Positions 55,564 to 64,000 of a stretch of DNA of 64,000 bases are shown piece after piece. Under the pieces are notes generated by a model that saw only the letters and a program-made list of their open reading frames with translations, had not been told where the DNA came from and ran no database searches. This DNA comes from Xanthomonas sp. CFBP 8443 (GTDB taxonomy: Bacteria; Pseudomonadota; Gammaproteobacteria; Xanthomonadales; Xanthomonadaceae): the NCBI RefSeq assembly GCF_025666195.1, contig NZ_CP102592.1:1364001-1428000 (forward strand), in the 5' to 3' direction. The position numbers and the translations under genes were made by a program. Position 1 is the stretch's first letter, and each line of letters opens with the position of its first letter.

Positions 55564-56328
55564 ATGCCTGAAGGTCCTTCGATCGTCATCCTGAAAGAAG
55601 AGGCGGCCGCGTTCGCGGGCCGCAAGGTGCTGCGGGTGTCCGGCAACAGCAAGCAGGAGCTGGCGCGGATGCTCGGCCGCAAGATCCTGTCGCTGCGCAG
55701 CTGGGGCAAGCACTTCCTGATCGAGTTCGATGGGTTCAGCGTGCGCATCCATTTCCTGCTGTTCGGCAGCTACCGGATCAATGCGCGCAAGGAGGCGCCG
55801 GCGCGGCTGAGCCTGGGTTTCGCCAAGGGCGAGGAGCTGAACTTCTACGCGTGCTCGGTCAAGTTCATCGAGGGCGCGCTGGACGAGGCCTACGATTGGC
55901 GTGGGGACGTGATGAACCCGGATTGGGACGCGGCGCAGGCGCGGCGCAAGTTGCGCCTGCGGCCGCGCACGCTGGCCGCCGATGCGTTGCTGGACCAGGA
56001 CGTGTTCGCCGGGGTCGGCAACATCATCAAGAACGAAGTGCTGTTCCGCATCCGCGTGCATCCGGAGAGCGAGGTCGGGGCGTTGCCGCCGCGCAAGCTG
56101 GCGGAGTTGGTGACGCAGGCGCGCGAGTACAGCTTCGATTTCTACAACTGGAAGAAGGCCTTCGTGCTGAAGAAGCACTACCAGGTGCATACCAAGACCA
56201 CCTGTCCGCGCGACGGCCATCTGCTGACCTATCGCAAGCAACTCGGCAAGGCGCAGCGGCGTGCGTTCTTCTGCGAGCACTGCCAGCGCCGCTATGCGCT
56301 GGATGCTTCCGATGCCGGGGCGTCTTAG
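55564..56328 (+). CDS. Endonuclease VIII-like DNA glycosylase (Fpg/Nei family)
   Basis: 254 residues. Excises oxidised bases and nicks the abasic site. The catalytic N-terminus is MPEGPSIVILKEEAA, with Pro2 and Glu3 as in Nei. Lys-containing SWGKHFLIEF (beta-turn Lys) and the helix-two-turns-helix (DQDVFAGVGNIIKNEVLFRIRVHP). A C-terminal zinc finger is indicated by TTCPRDGHLL and AFFCEHCQRRY. It differs from E. coli Nei in the middle; a formamidopyrimidine activity cannot be excluded. Confidence 0.88.
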   Translation: MPEGPSIVILKEEAAAFAGRKVLRVSGNSKQELARMLGRKILSLRSWGKHFLIEFDGFSVRIHFLLFGSYRINARKEAPARLSLGFAKGEELNFYACSVKFIEGALDEAYDWRGDVMNPDWDAAQARRKLRLRPRTLAADALLDQDVFAGVGNIIKNEVLFRIRVHPESEVGALPPRKLAELVTQAREYSFDFYNWKKAFVLKKHYQVHTKTTCPRDGHLLTYRKQLGKAQRRAFFCEHCQRRYALDASDAGAS

Positions 56329-56460
56329 AACGCAGAGGGCGTTTTCGGCCGGTGCGATTGAACGCGAGTGCGGGCGCGGCGGTACGCTTCGCTGTCGCGC
56401 GATCCGATGCCAAGACGCTCGAGTGCAGGGCATTGCAAACTGCCGGGACGCTAGCACCCC

Positions 56461-57183
56461 TCAGGGATCCAGCGCCAATTCGTCCCCGCCAAGCCGGCGG
56501 ATTCCCAGTTCGGTCTGCAGGCCGGCCCAGCCGCTGTCGGTGATGTGGATCGTGCGCGCGCCGTCGACGCGGCGCAGCCAGTGCCTGGCGCAGAGCAGGG
56601 CTAGCAATTCGGTGCCCAAAGGCCCTGCGAGGTGGTGCTTGCGTTCGGTCCAGTCCAGGCACTGCCGTGCAATGCCACGCTTGGTCGGAGCGATGCGCGA
56701 AAGCTCCAGGCCCATCCGCGAGAACCAGACGGCGCCTTCGGCGGAGACCACATAACGCTTGCCGTCTTGTGCGACGAGCAGCGCGCGCCGCTGCAGCGCT
56801 TCGGTCACCGCCACACCCAGTCGCCCCGCCAGGTGGTCGTAGCAGCATCTGGCGAAGGCCAGCGATTGCTGGTTGCGTCCGGCTTTCCGGCATCGCGGTG
56901 CGGCGGGCGCGGCGAGGGTCGCCAGGTTTTCCAGGGCGAACGCGACGTGGGAACCGGCCAGCCGGTAGTAGCGGTGGCGGCCCTGCGCCTCGACCGCCAG
57001 CAATCCGCCGTCCAGCAGTTTCGACAGGTGCGAACTCGCCGTCTGTGGCGTGACGCCGCCCGCAAACGCGAGTTCGCCGGCCGGCAGTGCGCGTCCATCG
57101 ATCAGCGCCATCAACATGGCGGCGCGGGCGGGATCGGCGATGAGGAACGCGGTCGCGGCAAGCTTGGGCTGTTCGACCGGCAT
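56461..57183 (-). CDS. ArsR-family transcriptional regulator
   Basis: 240 residues. N-terminal winged helix: LIADPARAAMLMALIDGRALPAGEL, GGVTPQTASSHLSKLLDGGLL and a wing GRHRYYRLAG (about 15-75). The C-terminal ~140 residues contain Cys (RCC at 112-113, CL, CAR) but no standard metal site that I can place. Its larger size is typical of ArsR regulators that control a divergent small enzyme; the SnoaL-like gene is 122 bp away and reads the other way. Confidence 0.82.
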   Translation of the reverse strand: MPVEQPKLAATAFLIADPARAAMLMALIDGRALPAGELAFAGGVTPQTASSHLSKLLDGGLLAVEAQGRHRYYRLAGSHVAFALENLATLAAPAAPRCRKAGRNQQSLAFARCCYDHLAGRLGVAVTEALQRRALLVAQDGKRYVVSAEGAVWFSRMGLELSRIAPTKRGIARQCLDWTERKHHLAGPLGTELLALLCARHWLRRVDGARTIHITDSGWAGLQTELGIRRLGGDELALDP

Positions 57184-57305
57184 CGTGTCGACTCCTGAGG
57201 GACGCGGCCATCATAGGCCGCACCTTGCCGGAACGCTTCGGCACGCATCGAATCGACAGCGCGCCCATGTTCCTAGACTGCGGTGCACGACATCGGAGTG
57301 CCTGC

Positions 57306-57749
57306 ATGAGCGAAATCGAAGCGCGGTCGAACGGGGTGGAGGGCGATGCCCGCTTCGTCTTCGAGCAGTGGCATCGCAGCGTGGTCGAGCGGGACCTGGA
57401 GGCGCTGATGGCGCTGTATGCGCAAGACGCGATGCTGGAAACGCCATTGGCGTATGTGGCGTCCGCGGAGCGGCGAGATGGAAGGTTGCACGGACGCGAG
57501 GCGATCAAGGCGTTCTTCGCAGCATCGTTCGCACAGCCCGAAAACGGCCTTGGCCGCTGGTATCGCAGCGGCCGCTGCCATGCTTCCGGCCGCCAGGTGG
57601 TCTGGGAATATCCGCGAGAAACGCCGGACGGCGATCAGGTCGACCTGGTGGAGGTCATTGATCTCGATGCGCGCGGCCTGATCGCGTGCCATCGGGTGTA
57701 CTGGGGCTGGAAAGGCGTGCAGACGCTGCTGTCGGCGCTGGGCAGGTAG
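57306..57749 (+). CDS. SnoaL-like / NTF2-fold protein
   Basis: 147 residues. NTF2-like fold: FEQWHRSVVERDLEALMALYAQDAMLETPLAY, GREAIKAFFAASFA, and VDLVEVIDLDARGLIACHRVYWGW. The family covers ketosteroid isomerase-like enzymes and binding proteins; no substrate is evident. The start at 57306 has GGAG 8 bp upstream; an ATG at 57267 is an in-frame alternative. Divergent from the ArsR gene, which may repress it. Confidence 0.78.
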   Translation: MSEIEARSNGVEGDARFVFEQWHRSVVERDLEALMALYAQDAMLETPLAYVASAERRDGRLHGREAIKAFFAASFAQPENGLGRWYRSGRCHASGRQVVWEYPRETPDGDQVDLVEVIDLDARGLIACHRVYWGWKGVQTLLSALGR

Positions 57750-57980
57750 TCGTAGTCGATACCGGGCGGCGCAACCCGGATTGGCAACATCCATCAACTG
57801 CTCGATTTCAGGGCAGGCGGGGCAGTCATTGACGATAATCGATCCAAAGGCGTTCTCGGCGTCCGGCGTTGGTCGATGTCATCAATGGCAAGGATGGTGC
57901 AGCCATGCTGCGCGCCTGCGACGGCTATGATGGCGATGACGAACGCTTCAAAAAATCTGCATAACACTTGAAGGAAAAAG

Positions 57981-58592
57981 ATGGCGATCACCCGGTTCCT
58001 GGCTGTTGGTTTGTTCTCGCTTTGCTCCGTAGCGCCTGCGCTCGCCGGCGCGGCTGCGCTGCATTCGGGCAAGTACGAAGGGCTGATGCTCGCCGTGACG
58101 CCCGAGCATGGCGTCGAAGGCTTTTACTCGGAAGAGATGGGCGAGGGCGTGACCCGCGGTTGTGCGTTCTACCTGCAGGGCAAGGCGCAGGGTGCAGCCC
58201 CGGTCGCGGTCACCACGTGGGCGGATGGCGCCTATCCCGGCACGGTGGCGGCGTCGGCCGATGGCGTGACGCTGACCGTGAAGCAGGGCCGCGAGCATCC
58301 TGGTTGCCTCAATGTGCTGATGCCGGAAATCGCCACTGGCCTGGACCTGACCCGGACCGCCGACAAGAAATGGATCGGGCTGGTGAAGGTGTCCGCCGAC
58401 AAGGCGTATCTGCAGAAAACGCCGGGCACCAAGACGCCCAAGGGCGCCTACGTCGTCAAGAACGATGTGGTGGGCGTGCTGGCGTTCAAGGATGGCTGGG
58501 CCCAGGTCGAATTCATCAATGCCAAGGACGCTTCGTTCACGGGTTGGATCGGCCACGACCAGTACGCGCGCCTGGTCGCTCCCAAGCGCTGA
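57981..58592 (+). CDS. Secreted hypothetical protein with C-terminal SH3-like region
   Basis: 203 residues. Signal peptide MAITRFLAVGLFSLCSVAPALA. The mature part is beta-rich: GKYEGLMLAVTPEHGVEGFYSEEMGEG, CAFYLQGKA, and a C-terminal ~60 residues (KAYLQKTPGTKTPKGAYVVKNDVVGVLAFKDGWAQVEFI) that resemble a bacterial SH3-type domain. Two Cys (in TRGCAFYL and HPGCLNVL) could form a disulfide. Function unknown. AAGGAAA lies 6 bp before the ATG. Confidence 0.7.
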   Translation: MAITRFLAVGLFSLCSVAPALAGAAALHSGKYEGLMLAVTPEHGVEGFYSEEMGEGVTRGCAFYLQGKAQGAAPVAVTTWADGAYPGTVAASADGVTLTVKQGREHPGCLNVLMPEIATGLDLTRTADKKWIGLVKVSADKAYLQKTPGTKTPKGAYVVKNDVVGVLAFKDGWAQVEFINAKDASFTGWIGHDQYARLVAPKR

Positions 58593-59340
58593 TCGCAGTG
58601 CGGCACGTCGCAATGTGGGACGTGCCGATGCGATTTTCCTGCTCCGCCAGCACCATCGGTTTCCGCCAGTGGATCCGCACAGTTGTGACGGATAGAGGAG
58701 TCGGATTCATTCGACCCGTCCATATCGTTTGACCATGGGCCATGACGCCGATATGTGCGTCGTGTTCGGTGAAATGGACCGAGGTCGTCTGGTCGATGCG
58801 TCGCCCGCCTTGGTCGATGGCGACGCCGAGGGCAGGTTCGCTCACTCGAAACCCGAGTTGCGTACATTCGTTTGCAGTGACGGGCCGAGTCTTCCAACTG
58901 GACGATGGCGCATGCCTTCGGTGATCTCCGGCGGCTCTTCCGCCATCGAAGCGCGCTTGCCAAGGGTCGGACCTCAGTCCGGACCTCGGCCGCACTCTCT
59001 GACATGGTCACCATCCGTGCTTGCGCAATAGGCGACGTGCGCCGGCATGGCTGCCGCGCTTGGCTCCGCCGATTCGGTTGTTCGTTCCGCCGCCGCGGGG
59101 GTTCGTCGCGACACGGCTGCCGCTGGCGTTCGCGTTGCCTATCTTCCATCGGCGCTGTCCGCCATGAGCGGATGGCGATACGCGCAGCCCGACGTCGCTG
59201 CGGCCTGTTTGCCGGTGTTCTCTCGGCGCGTGCGGCGATGCCGCGCGGTTGCCGCGGCGTTGTGCAGGCGTGTGCCGCGACGCTTCGGCCCTGCGCGGCC
59301 GCATGGGGATGGCGGTCTTCGTCTCCGCTTGGGAGCAGCT
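58593..59340. other. Gap of ~750 bp without a supported gene
   Basis: No reading frame in this stretch combines a ribosome binding site, typical third-position GC and a recognisable protein. The middle (58680-58990) is more balanced in base use than its neighbours. Nothing else found. Confidence 0.5.
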
Positions 59341-59631
59341 ATGAACAAGGCATTTGCGGCGCTGGGGTTTTCTTTTTTGCTGATGGTGTGCGCGCCGGCG
59401 CCAGCGGCGCCGGTAGAGTGCGCGAGCATGGCCGCGACGGCCAGGCTCGTGGCCAGGTATCGCCAGTTGGGCGGACCGCTGTCGGACATCGCCAGCCATG
59501 GTGCGATCGGGTCGAGCAAGGCCAGGCGCACGCTGGCCGCCACCATCTACCGCGAGCGCCTGGGCGAAGCCGATGCGGTGCAACGGGCGATGCAGGCGTG
59601 CGGCGGTGCGGTGGATGCGCCGTTGCGATAG
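59341..59631 (+). CDS. Small secreted hypothetical protein
   Basis: 96 residues. Signal peptide MNKAFAALGFSFLLMVCAPAPAAP; the mature part is helical with two Cys (ECASMAATARLV and MQACGG), a possible disulfide. GGGAG lies 6 bp before the ATG, which supports this start over upstream frames. No recognised family. It faces the dnaE2 gene on the other strand. Confidence 0.6.
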   Translation: MNKAFAALGFSFLLMVCAPAPAAPVECASMAATARLVARYRQLGGPLSDIASHGAIGSSKARRTLAATIYRERLGEADAVQRAMQACGGAVDAPLR

Positions 59632-59682
59632 CGACGGACCGGCTGTGCTGCAGCGGCAAGCGTGCCGCTGTCGCTTGGTGTG

Positions 59683-62600
59683 TCAGTGGAAATCGCGGCT
59701 GCGCGCATCCAGCCCCTGCAGCAAGGGGGTCAGGTCTTCGAGGTGGCCGGCGATCAGGTGGCGCACGCCATCGGCGGTTTCCAGGCGGCCGCGCACCGCC
59801 AGTAGCTTGGATTCGATCAGCGCCTGGCGCTGGCGATCGGCCAGGCGTCGCCACACCACCACGTTGACCAGGCCGTGTTCGTCCTCGAGGGTGAGGAAGG
59901 TGACGCCGCTGGCGGTCTGCGGGCGCTGGCGCATGGTCACCAGGCCGGCGACGGCGACCGCGCTGGCATGGGGCAGGGCGCGCAGTTCGCCGGAATGGCG
60001 ATAGCGGCGCGCGGCCAGTTGCCGGCGCAGCAGCGACATCGGGTGCTTGCCCAGGGTGGTGCCGATCGTGGCGTAGTCGGCGCGGATGTCCTCGCCGAGG
60101 CTGGGCAGCGGCAGCGCTACCTGCTGTTCCGGCGTGGCCTCGAGCGTTTCGAACAAGGGCCGTTGCGCTTCGATCCCGGCCACCGCCCAGCGTGCGCGAT
60201 GGCGGTGCCCTGCCAGTGGCTTCAGTGCGCCGGCATCGGCCAGGCTGTCGCGTGCCTTGTCGTCGAGCGCGGCGCGATGGCACAGGTCGGCCAGGTCGCG
60301 GAACGGCGCCTGCGCGCGTGCCTGCTGCAGGCGCAACGCGGCATCTTCGGCCAGGCCGCGGACCATGCGCAGGCCCAGGCGAATCGCAGGCTGTACCGTC
60401 GGATCGGCGCTGTAGGTTTCCAGTCCGCAATCCCAGTCGCTGTAGCGCACGTCGACCGGGCGCACCTGCAGGTCGTGGCGGCGCGCGTCCTGCAGCAACT
60501 GGTCGGGGCTGTAGAAACCCATCGGCCAGCTGTTGATCAGCGCGCAGGTGAACGCGGCCGGTTCGTGGCGCTTGAGCCAGCAGCTGGCGTAGGTGAGCAG
60601 GGCGAAGCTGGCGGCATGGCTCTCGGGGAAGCCGTAGCTGCCGAAGCCCTTGATCTGTTCGAAGATGCGTGTGGCGAACTCGGCGCTGTAGTTTCTCTCC
60701 AGCATGCCCTTCATCAGTTTTTCGCGATGCGGCTCCAGCCCGCCGTGACGCTTCCAGGCGGCCATCGAGCGGCGCAACTGATCGGCTTCGCCAGGGGTGT
60801 AACCAGCAGCGTTGACGGCCAGTTGCATGACTTGTTCCTGGAACAAGGGGACGCCTAGGGTGCGTTTGAACACATCGCGCAGTTCCTCGGGCAATTCGTC
60901 GGGTATTTCCTCGCCGCTGCGGCGACGCAGGTACGGATGCACCATGCCGCCCTGGATCGGGCCGGGGCGCACGATCGCCACCTGGATCACCAAGTCGTAG
61001 AACTCGCGCGGTTTGAGCCGCGGCAGCATCGCCATCTGCGCGCGCGATTCGATCTGGAACACGCCGATGGTGTCGGCGCGCTGGATCATCTGGTAGGTCT
61101 GCTCGTCTTCGGCGGGAATGCTGGCAAGGTCCAGATCGCGGCCGCGGTGCGCACGCAACAAATCCAGCGTGCGCCGCAACGCGCTGAGCATGCCCAGCGC
61201 GAGCACGTCGACCTTCATCAGCCCGACCAGTTCCAGGTCGTCCTTGTCCCACTGGATCACGGTGCGCTCGGCCATTGTCGCGTTCTCCACCGGTACCAGC
61301 GTATGCAGCGGATGCTCAGAGATCACAAAGCCGCCCGGGTGCTGCGACAGGTGGCGCGGAAACCCGATCAACTCGCCGGTCAGCACCAGCAGCCGGCGCA
61401 TCAGCGGCGTGTCCGGATCGAAGCCACGCTCGCGCAGCAGCTCCTGCGGCGATTCGACGGGGTCGCGCTGGCCGAGGGCGGCGGACAGCGCATCGACGGT
61501 GTCGCTGGGCAGGCCCAGCGCGCGCGCCACGTCGCGCACCGCGCTGCGCGCGTGATAGGTGATCGCCACCGCCGCCAACGCCGCGCGCCCGCGTCCGTAG
61601 TGGCTGAAGATGTACTGGATCACTTCCTCGCGGCGGTCGTGCTCGAAATCGATGTCGATGTCGGGCCGCTCCTTGCGCTCTTCGGAGATGAAACGCTCGA
61701 ACAGCATGCCGATGCGGTCCGGGTCGATCGCGGTGATGCCCAATGCGTAGCACACGGCCGAGTTCGCCGCCGAGCCGCGGCCCTGGCACAGGATGTGGCG
61801 CGACCTGGCGAAGCGCACCAGGTCGTAGACGGTGAGGAAATACGACTCGTAGCCCAGGCGCTGGATCACGCCCAGTTCGTGCTCGATCAGGCGCCGCGCC
61901 TTCTCCGGCGCGCCGGCTTCGCCCCAGCGCTCGATGACGCCGCGTTCGGTGAGCGTGCGCAGCCATTGCGTCGGGGTCTGCCCGGGCGGCACCAGTTCGT
62001 GCGGGTACTGGTAGCGCAGTTGGCCGAGGTCGAACGTGCAGCGCTGCGCGATGCGCACCGACTCGGCCAGCAAGGCGTGCGGATATAGCGTGGCCAGGGT
62101 GGCGCGTGGGCGCAGGTGGCGCTCGCCGTTGGCGAACAGGTGCGCGCCAGCCTCGCTCAGCGGCAGGCGCTGGCGGATCGCGGTCAGCGTATCCTGCAGC
62201 GCGCGGCGGCCACGTGCGTGCATGTGCACGTCGCCGCAGGCCACGGCGGGCAACTGCAGGCGCTGCGCCAGCTGCAGGCGCGCGTGCAGCAGGGCGTCGT
62301 CGTCGGGACCGCGCAGCAGTTCCACCGCCAGCCACAGGCGCTGCGCGAAGCGTGCCTGCAGCCAGGCGCCGTCGGGTGCGTCTTCGCAATGGTCGCGCGG
62401 CAGCCACAGGCACAGCAGGCCGTGCAGGTCGCCGTCGAAATCCTCGCGCAGCGCGCGGTACGTGCCCTTGTCGGCGCGGCGGCGGGCCAGGGTGATCAGC
62501 CGGCACAACTGCTGGTAGCCGTGCAGGGTCTCGGCCAGCAGCACCAGCTTGGGACCGTGTTCGATCTGCAGTTCGCTGCCGACGATCAGCGTCAGGCCGG

Positions 62601-62880
62601 TGTCCTTGGCCGCCTGCCAGGCGCGTACGACGCCTGCCAGGGTGCATTCGTCGGTGATCGCAAGCGCGCGATAGCCGTGGCGGGCGGCGCGCTGGAACAG
62701 TTCCCACGCATGCGAGGCGCCGCGCTGGAAACTGAAGTTCGACAGGCAATGCAGTTCCACGTAGTCGGGCAATGCGCTGCGCGTGGACGTGGCGTCGTGC
62801 GCCGATACGGATGGCGCAGCCGGCACCTGTGCCGGCGAAGGCACGGCGCGCAGCCGCGGGCGTGGCGGGGCGTGGCTCAT
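59683..62880 (-). CDS. dnaE2: Error-prone DNA polymerase DnaE2
   Basis: 1065 residues. SOS-inducible, catalytic polymerase of the ImuA-ImuB-DnaE2 mutasome for lesion bypass. N-terminal PHP domain ([37 protein letters not shown]), palm with the acidic [43 protein letters not shown], and C-terminal OB fold ([18 protein letters not shown]). Compared with replicative DnaE1 it lacks the C-terminal tau-binding tail. Start at 62880 overlaps the imuB stop (ATGA), typical of the imuAB-dnaE2 operon. Confidence 0.95.
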   Translation of the reverse strand: MSHAPPRPRLRAVPSPAQVPAAPSVSAHDATSTRSALPDYVELHCLSNFSFQRGASHAWELFQRAARHGYRALAITDECTLAGVVRAWQAAKDTGLTLIVGSELQIEHGPKLVLLAETLHGYQQLCRLITLARRRADKGTYRALREDFDGDLHGLLCLWLPRDHCEDAPDGAWLQARFAQRLWLAVELLRGPDDDALLHARLQLAQRLQLPAVACGDVHMHARGRRALQDTLTAIRQRLPLSEAGAHLFANGERHLRPRATLATLYPHALLAESVRIAQRCTFDLGQLRYQYPHELVPPGQTPTQWLRTLTERGVIERWGEAGAPEKARRLIEHELGVIQRLGYESYFLTVYDLVRFARSRHILCQGRGSAANSAVCYALGITAIDPDRIGMLFERFISEERKERPDIDIDFEHDRREEVIQYIFSHYGRGRAALAAVAITYHARSAVRDVARALGLPSDTVDALSAALGQRDPVESPQELLRERGFDPDTPLMRRLLVLTGELIGFPRHLSQHPGGFVISEHPLHTLVPVENATMAERTVIQWDKDDLELVGLMKVDVLALGMLSALRRTLDLLRAHRGRDLDLASIPAEDEQTYQMIQRADTIGVFQIESRAQMAMLPRLKPREFYDLVIQVAIVRPGPIQGGMVHPYLRRRSGEEIPDELPEELRDVFKRTLGVPLFQEQVMQLAVNAAGYTPGEADQLRRSMAAWKRHGGLEPHREKLMKGMLERNYSAEFATRIFEQIKGFGSYGFPESHAASFALLTYASCWLKRHEPAAFTCALINSWPMGFYSPDQLLQDARRHDLQVRPVDVRYSDWDCGLETYSADPTVQPAIRLGLRMVRGLAEDAALRLQQARAQAPFRDLADLCHRAALDDKARDSLADAGALKPLAGHRHRARWAVAGIEAQRPLFETLEATPEQQVALPLPSLGEDIRADYATIGTTLGKHPMSLLRRQLAARRYRHSGELRALPHASAVAVAGLVTMRQRPQTASGVTFLTLEDEHGLVNVVVWRRLADRQRQALIESKLLAVRGRLETADGVRHLIAGHLEDLTPLLQGLDARSRDFH

Positions 62881-64000
62881 GCGAACCAGCCGTGCAGCAT
62901 CAGCGCGTCCGGCGCCTCGGCCGGTGCGAACACCCAGGCGCGCTGGCCCTGGCGGGTGCGCACGATGTAGTAGTCGCGGCGCACGTCGGTGTCGTCCCAC
63001 CAGCCGCTTTCGATGCGTTCCGGGCCGGCCAGGCGTTCGGGGTCGCGCTCGCGCAGCGGGATCGGCCGGGTCAGCAGCCAGCCGGGACGCGGCAGCGCAG
63101 CGCTGGCGATCGCTGCGCTGGCCTTGCCCGCATTGCCGGCCGGCGCGGGCTTGCCCGACTCGGCGCGCCACGCCTGCTCCGGGCGATGGTCGGCATGCGC
63201 GCGCAGGCCGTGCACCGCTTCGTCGCCCAGGCGCGCGCGCAGGCGTTCGCGCAGCTGTTCCCAGGGCAGCGCCTGCTGCGCGCGTTCGTCGAACAGTTCG
63301 CGCGCGGCGGGCACGAACGGCGGCAGTTCGTCGGCGCACAGGCGCATGGCCTGCACCGGCGCCGGCACGCTGGCCTGCTGCAGGCGCCCGCGCGCCAGTT
63401 CGAACAGCATCGCCGCCTCGCGCTCGGCGGCGAGCAGGCCGACCGGCACCACGCTGTCGGCCAGGCCTTCGTGCTCCAGATGCAGCTGGAAGCGCTGCAC
63501 GCCGCCGTCGCGCCCGGCCAGGAACGCGGCCAGGTCGGCGGTCAGCCGGCGCAGCGGGAACAGCAGCGCCTGGCTGGATTCCACCGCGTACCCCAGTTCC
63601 AGCCGCGCATCGAAACGGTCCGGCGGCAGGTAGTACTGCAACGGCAACGGCGCCTGCCCGCGCAAGGCGTCCAAGTGCTGCAGCAGCGCGGGCGGGTAGC
63701 GCCGCGCCAGCGCCGTGCGCGGCAGCGCGAACAGCTGCTGCAGCTTGCGCAGGCCCATCCGCGCGAAGGCCTCGGCCAAGCCAGGTTGCAGCCCGGCGCG
63801 GGCGATCGGCAGCTGCCCCAGCGCGCACTGCAGCGCGGCGTTGTCGAGCAGGGCGATGCCGTCGTGCGCATTGGCCAGCGCGCGCGCGGCCAGCGGATGC
63901 GGCGCGACCACGATGCGATGGCGGAAGCCCAGCGCGGTCAGCTCCTCGCGCAGGCGCGCCTCGAAGCGCGGCCATGGCCCGAACAGGCCCAGGCTGGCCT
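62877..64000 (-). CDS. imuB: ImuB, Y-family polymerase-like mutasome subunit (5' end outside window)
   Basis: Partial: about 374 C-terminal residues; the 5' end lies beyond the right edge, and the frame runs open to it. Visible: [69 protein letters not shown], and the C-terminal [31 protein letters not shown]. ImuB lacks polymerase catalytic residues and links DnaE2 to the beta clamp. Coupled to dnaE2 by a four-base overlap. A LexA-controlled promoter would lie upstream of imuA, outside the window. Confidence 0.9.
   Translation of the reverse strand, partial: ASLGLFGPWPRFEARLREELTALGFRHRIVVAPHPLAARALANAHDGIALLDNAALQCALGQLPIARAGLQPGLAEAFARMGLRKLQQLFALPRTALARRYPPALLQHLDALRGQAPLPLQYYLPPDRFDARLELGYAVESSQALLFPLRRLTADLAAFLAGRDGGVQRFQLHLEHEGLADSVVPVGLLAAEREAAMLFELARGRLQQASVPAPVQAMRLCADELPPFVPAARELFDERAQQALPWEQLRERLRARLGDEAVHGLRAHADHRPEQAWRAESGKPAPAGNAGKASAAIASAALPRPGWLLTRPIPLRERDPERLAGPERIESGWWDDTDVRRDYYIVRTRQGQRAWVFAPAEAPDALMLHGWFA

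Noticed and set aside
58448..59149. Minus-strand gene of 233 codons in the gap before dnaE2
   Set aside because: It overlaps the supported secreted-protein gene at its end, has an Arg-rich product and no Shine-Dalgarno.

Overview
The window is a very GC-rich gammaproteobacterial chromosome segment, almost certainly from Xanthomonas or a close member of the Lysobacteraceae. This rests on protein sequences and gene order I recognise (mltD-gloB-methyltransferase-rnhA-dnaQ, a kdkA/moa cluster, the fab cluster ending in a PilZ gene, imuB-dnaE2) and on two typical intergenic repeat types: a GTGGGAGCGACTTCAGTCGC palindrome and heptamer arrays. I ran no searches; all calls come from reading the sequence. 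Most of the window is core chromosome. I see no integrase, transposase, phage gene or CRISPR array.

Layout. 1-4.7 kb: NAD-type isocitrate dehydrogenase, a Bax-inhibitor-1-like membrane protein, a Pro-Arg-His-Lys tRNA cluster, and an S41 peptidase divergent from a winged-helix regulator. 4.9-14.5 kb: tRNA-Leu, then the proteostasis block tig-clpP-clpX-lon-hupB-(tRNA-Val, tRNA-Asp, tRNA-Asp)-ppiD, with a likely sigma-32 promoter for lon. 14.5-20.3 kb: a non-coding stretch with two repeat elements, then mltD and gloB facing a methyltransferase-like gene, rnhA and dnaQ, a PP2C phosphatase and tRNA-Ser. 20.4-26.6 kb: DUF6165 and DUF2798 genes, an LPS heptosyltransferase divergent from an overlapping run of kdkA, an MBL hydrolase, moaA, an NTF2-like gene, moaC, moaD and moaE, joining lipid A/Kdo and molybdopterin synthesis. 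26.7-27.65 kb: the 4.5S SRP RNA gene (ffs) and tRNA-Ser on the minus strand. The 3' half of ffs and its downstream flank are repeated three more times at a 215-216 bp period.

27.9-31.4 kb: dnaX-ybaB-small ORF-recR and a HIT protein. 31.5-35.9 kb, minus strand: MoxR ATPase, DUF58 and TgpA-like transglutaminase genes and a Slp lipoprotein in one tight operon. 35.9-40.7 kb: three tightly spaced genes for membrane glycosyltransferases or glycosyltransferase-like proteins. 40.7-52.8 kb: the fatty-acid cluster maf-yceD-rpmF-fabH-[GST]-fabD-fabG-acpP-fabF-pabB-mltG-tmk-holB-pilZ. It lacks plsX between rpmF and fabH and carries a glutathione transferase gene between fabH and fabD. 52.9-59.7 kb is the most accessory part: tRNA-Val, a decayed XRE-type antitoxin relic, a class-C serine hydrolase, a Nei-like glycosylase, a divergent ArsR/SnoaL-like pair and two small secreted proteins. 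59.7 kb to the right edge: dnaE2 and the C-terminal part of imuB, the SOS mutasome.

The most notable observations are the tandem copies of the 4.5S RNA 3' half; a near-symmetric -10 region placed 6 bp from each of two divergent start codons, predicting two leaderless mRNAs; a heat-shock promoter inside the clpX terminator hairpin; and a PabB with Ala in place of the catalytic Lys.
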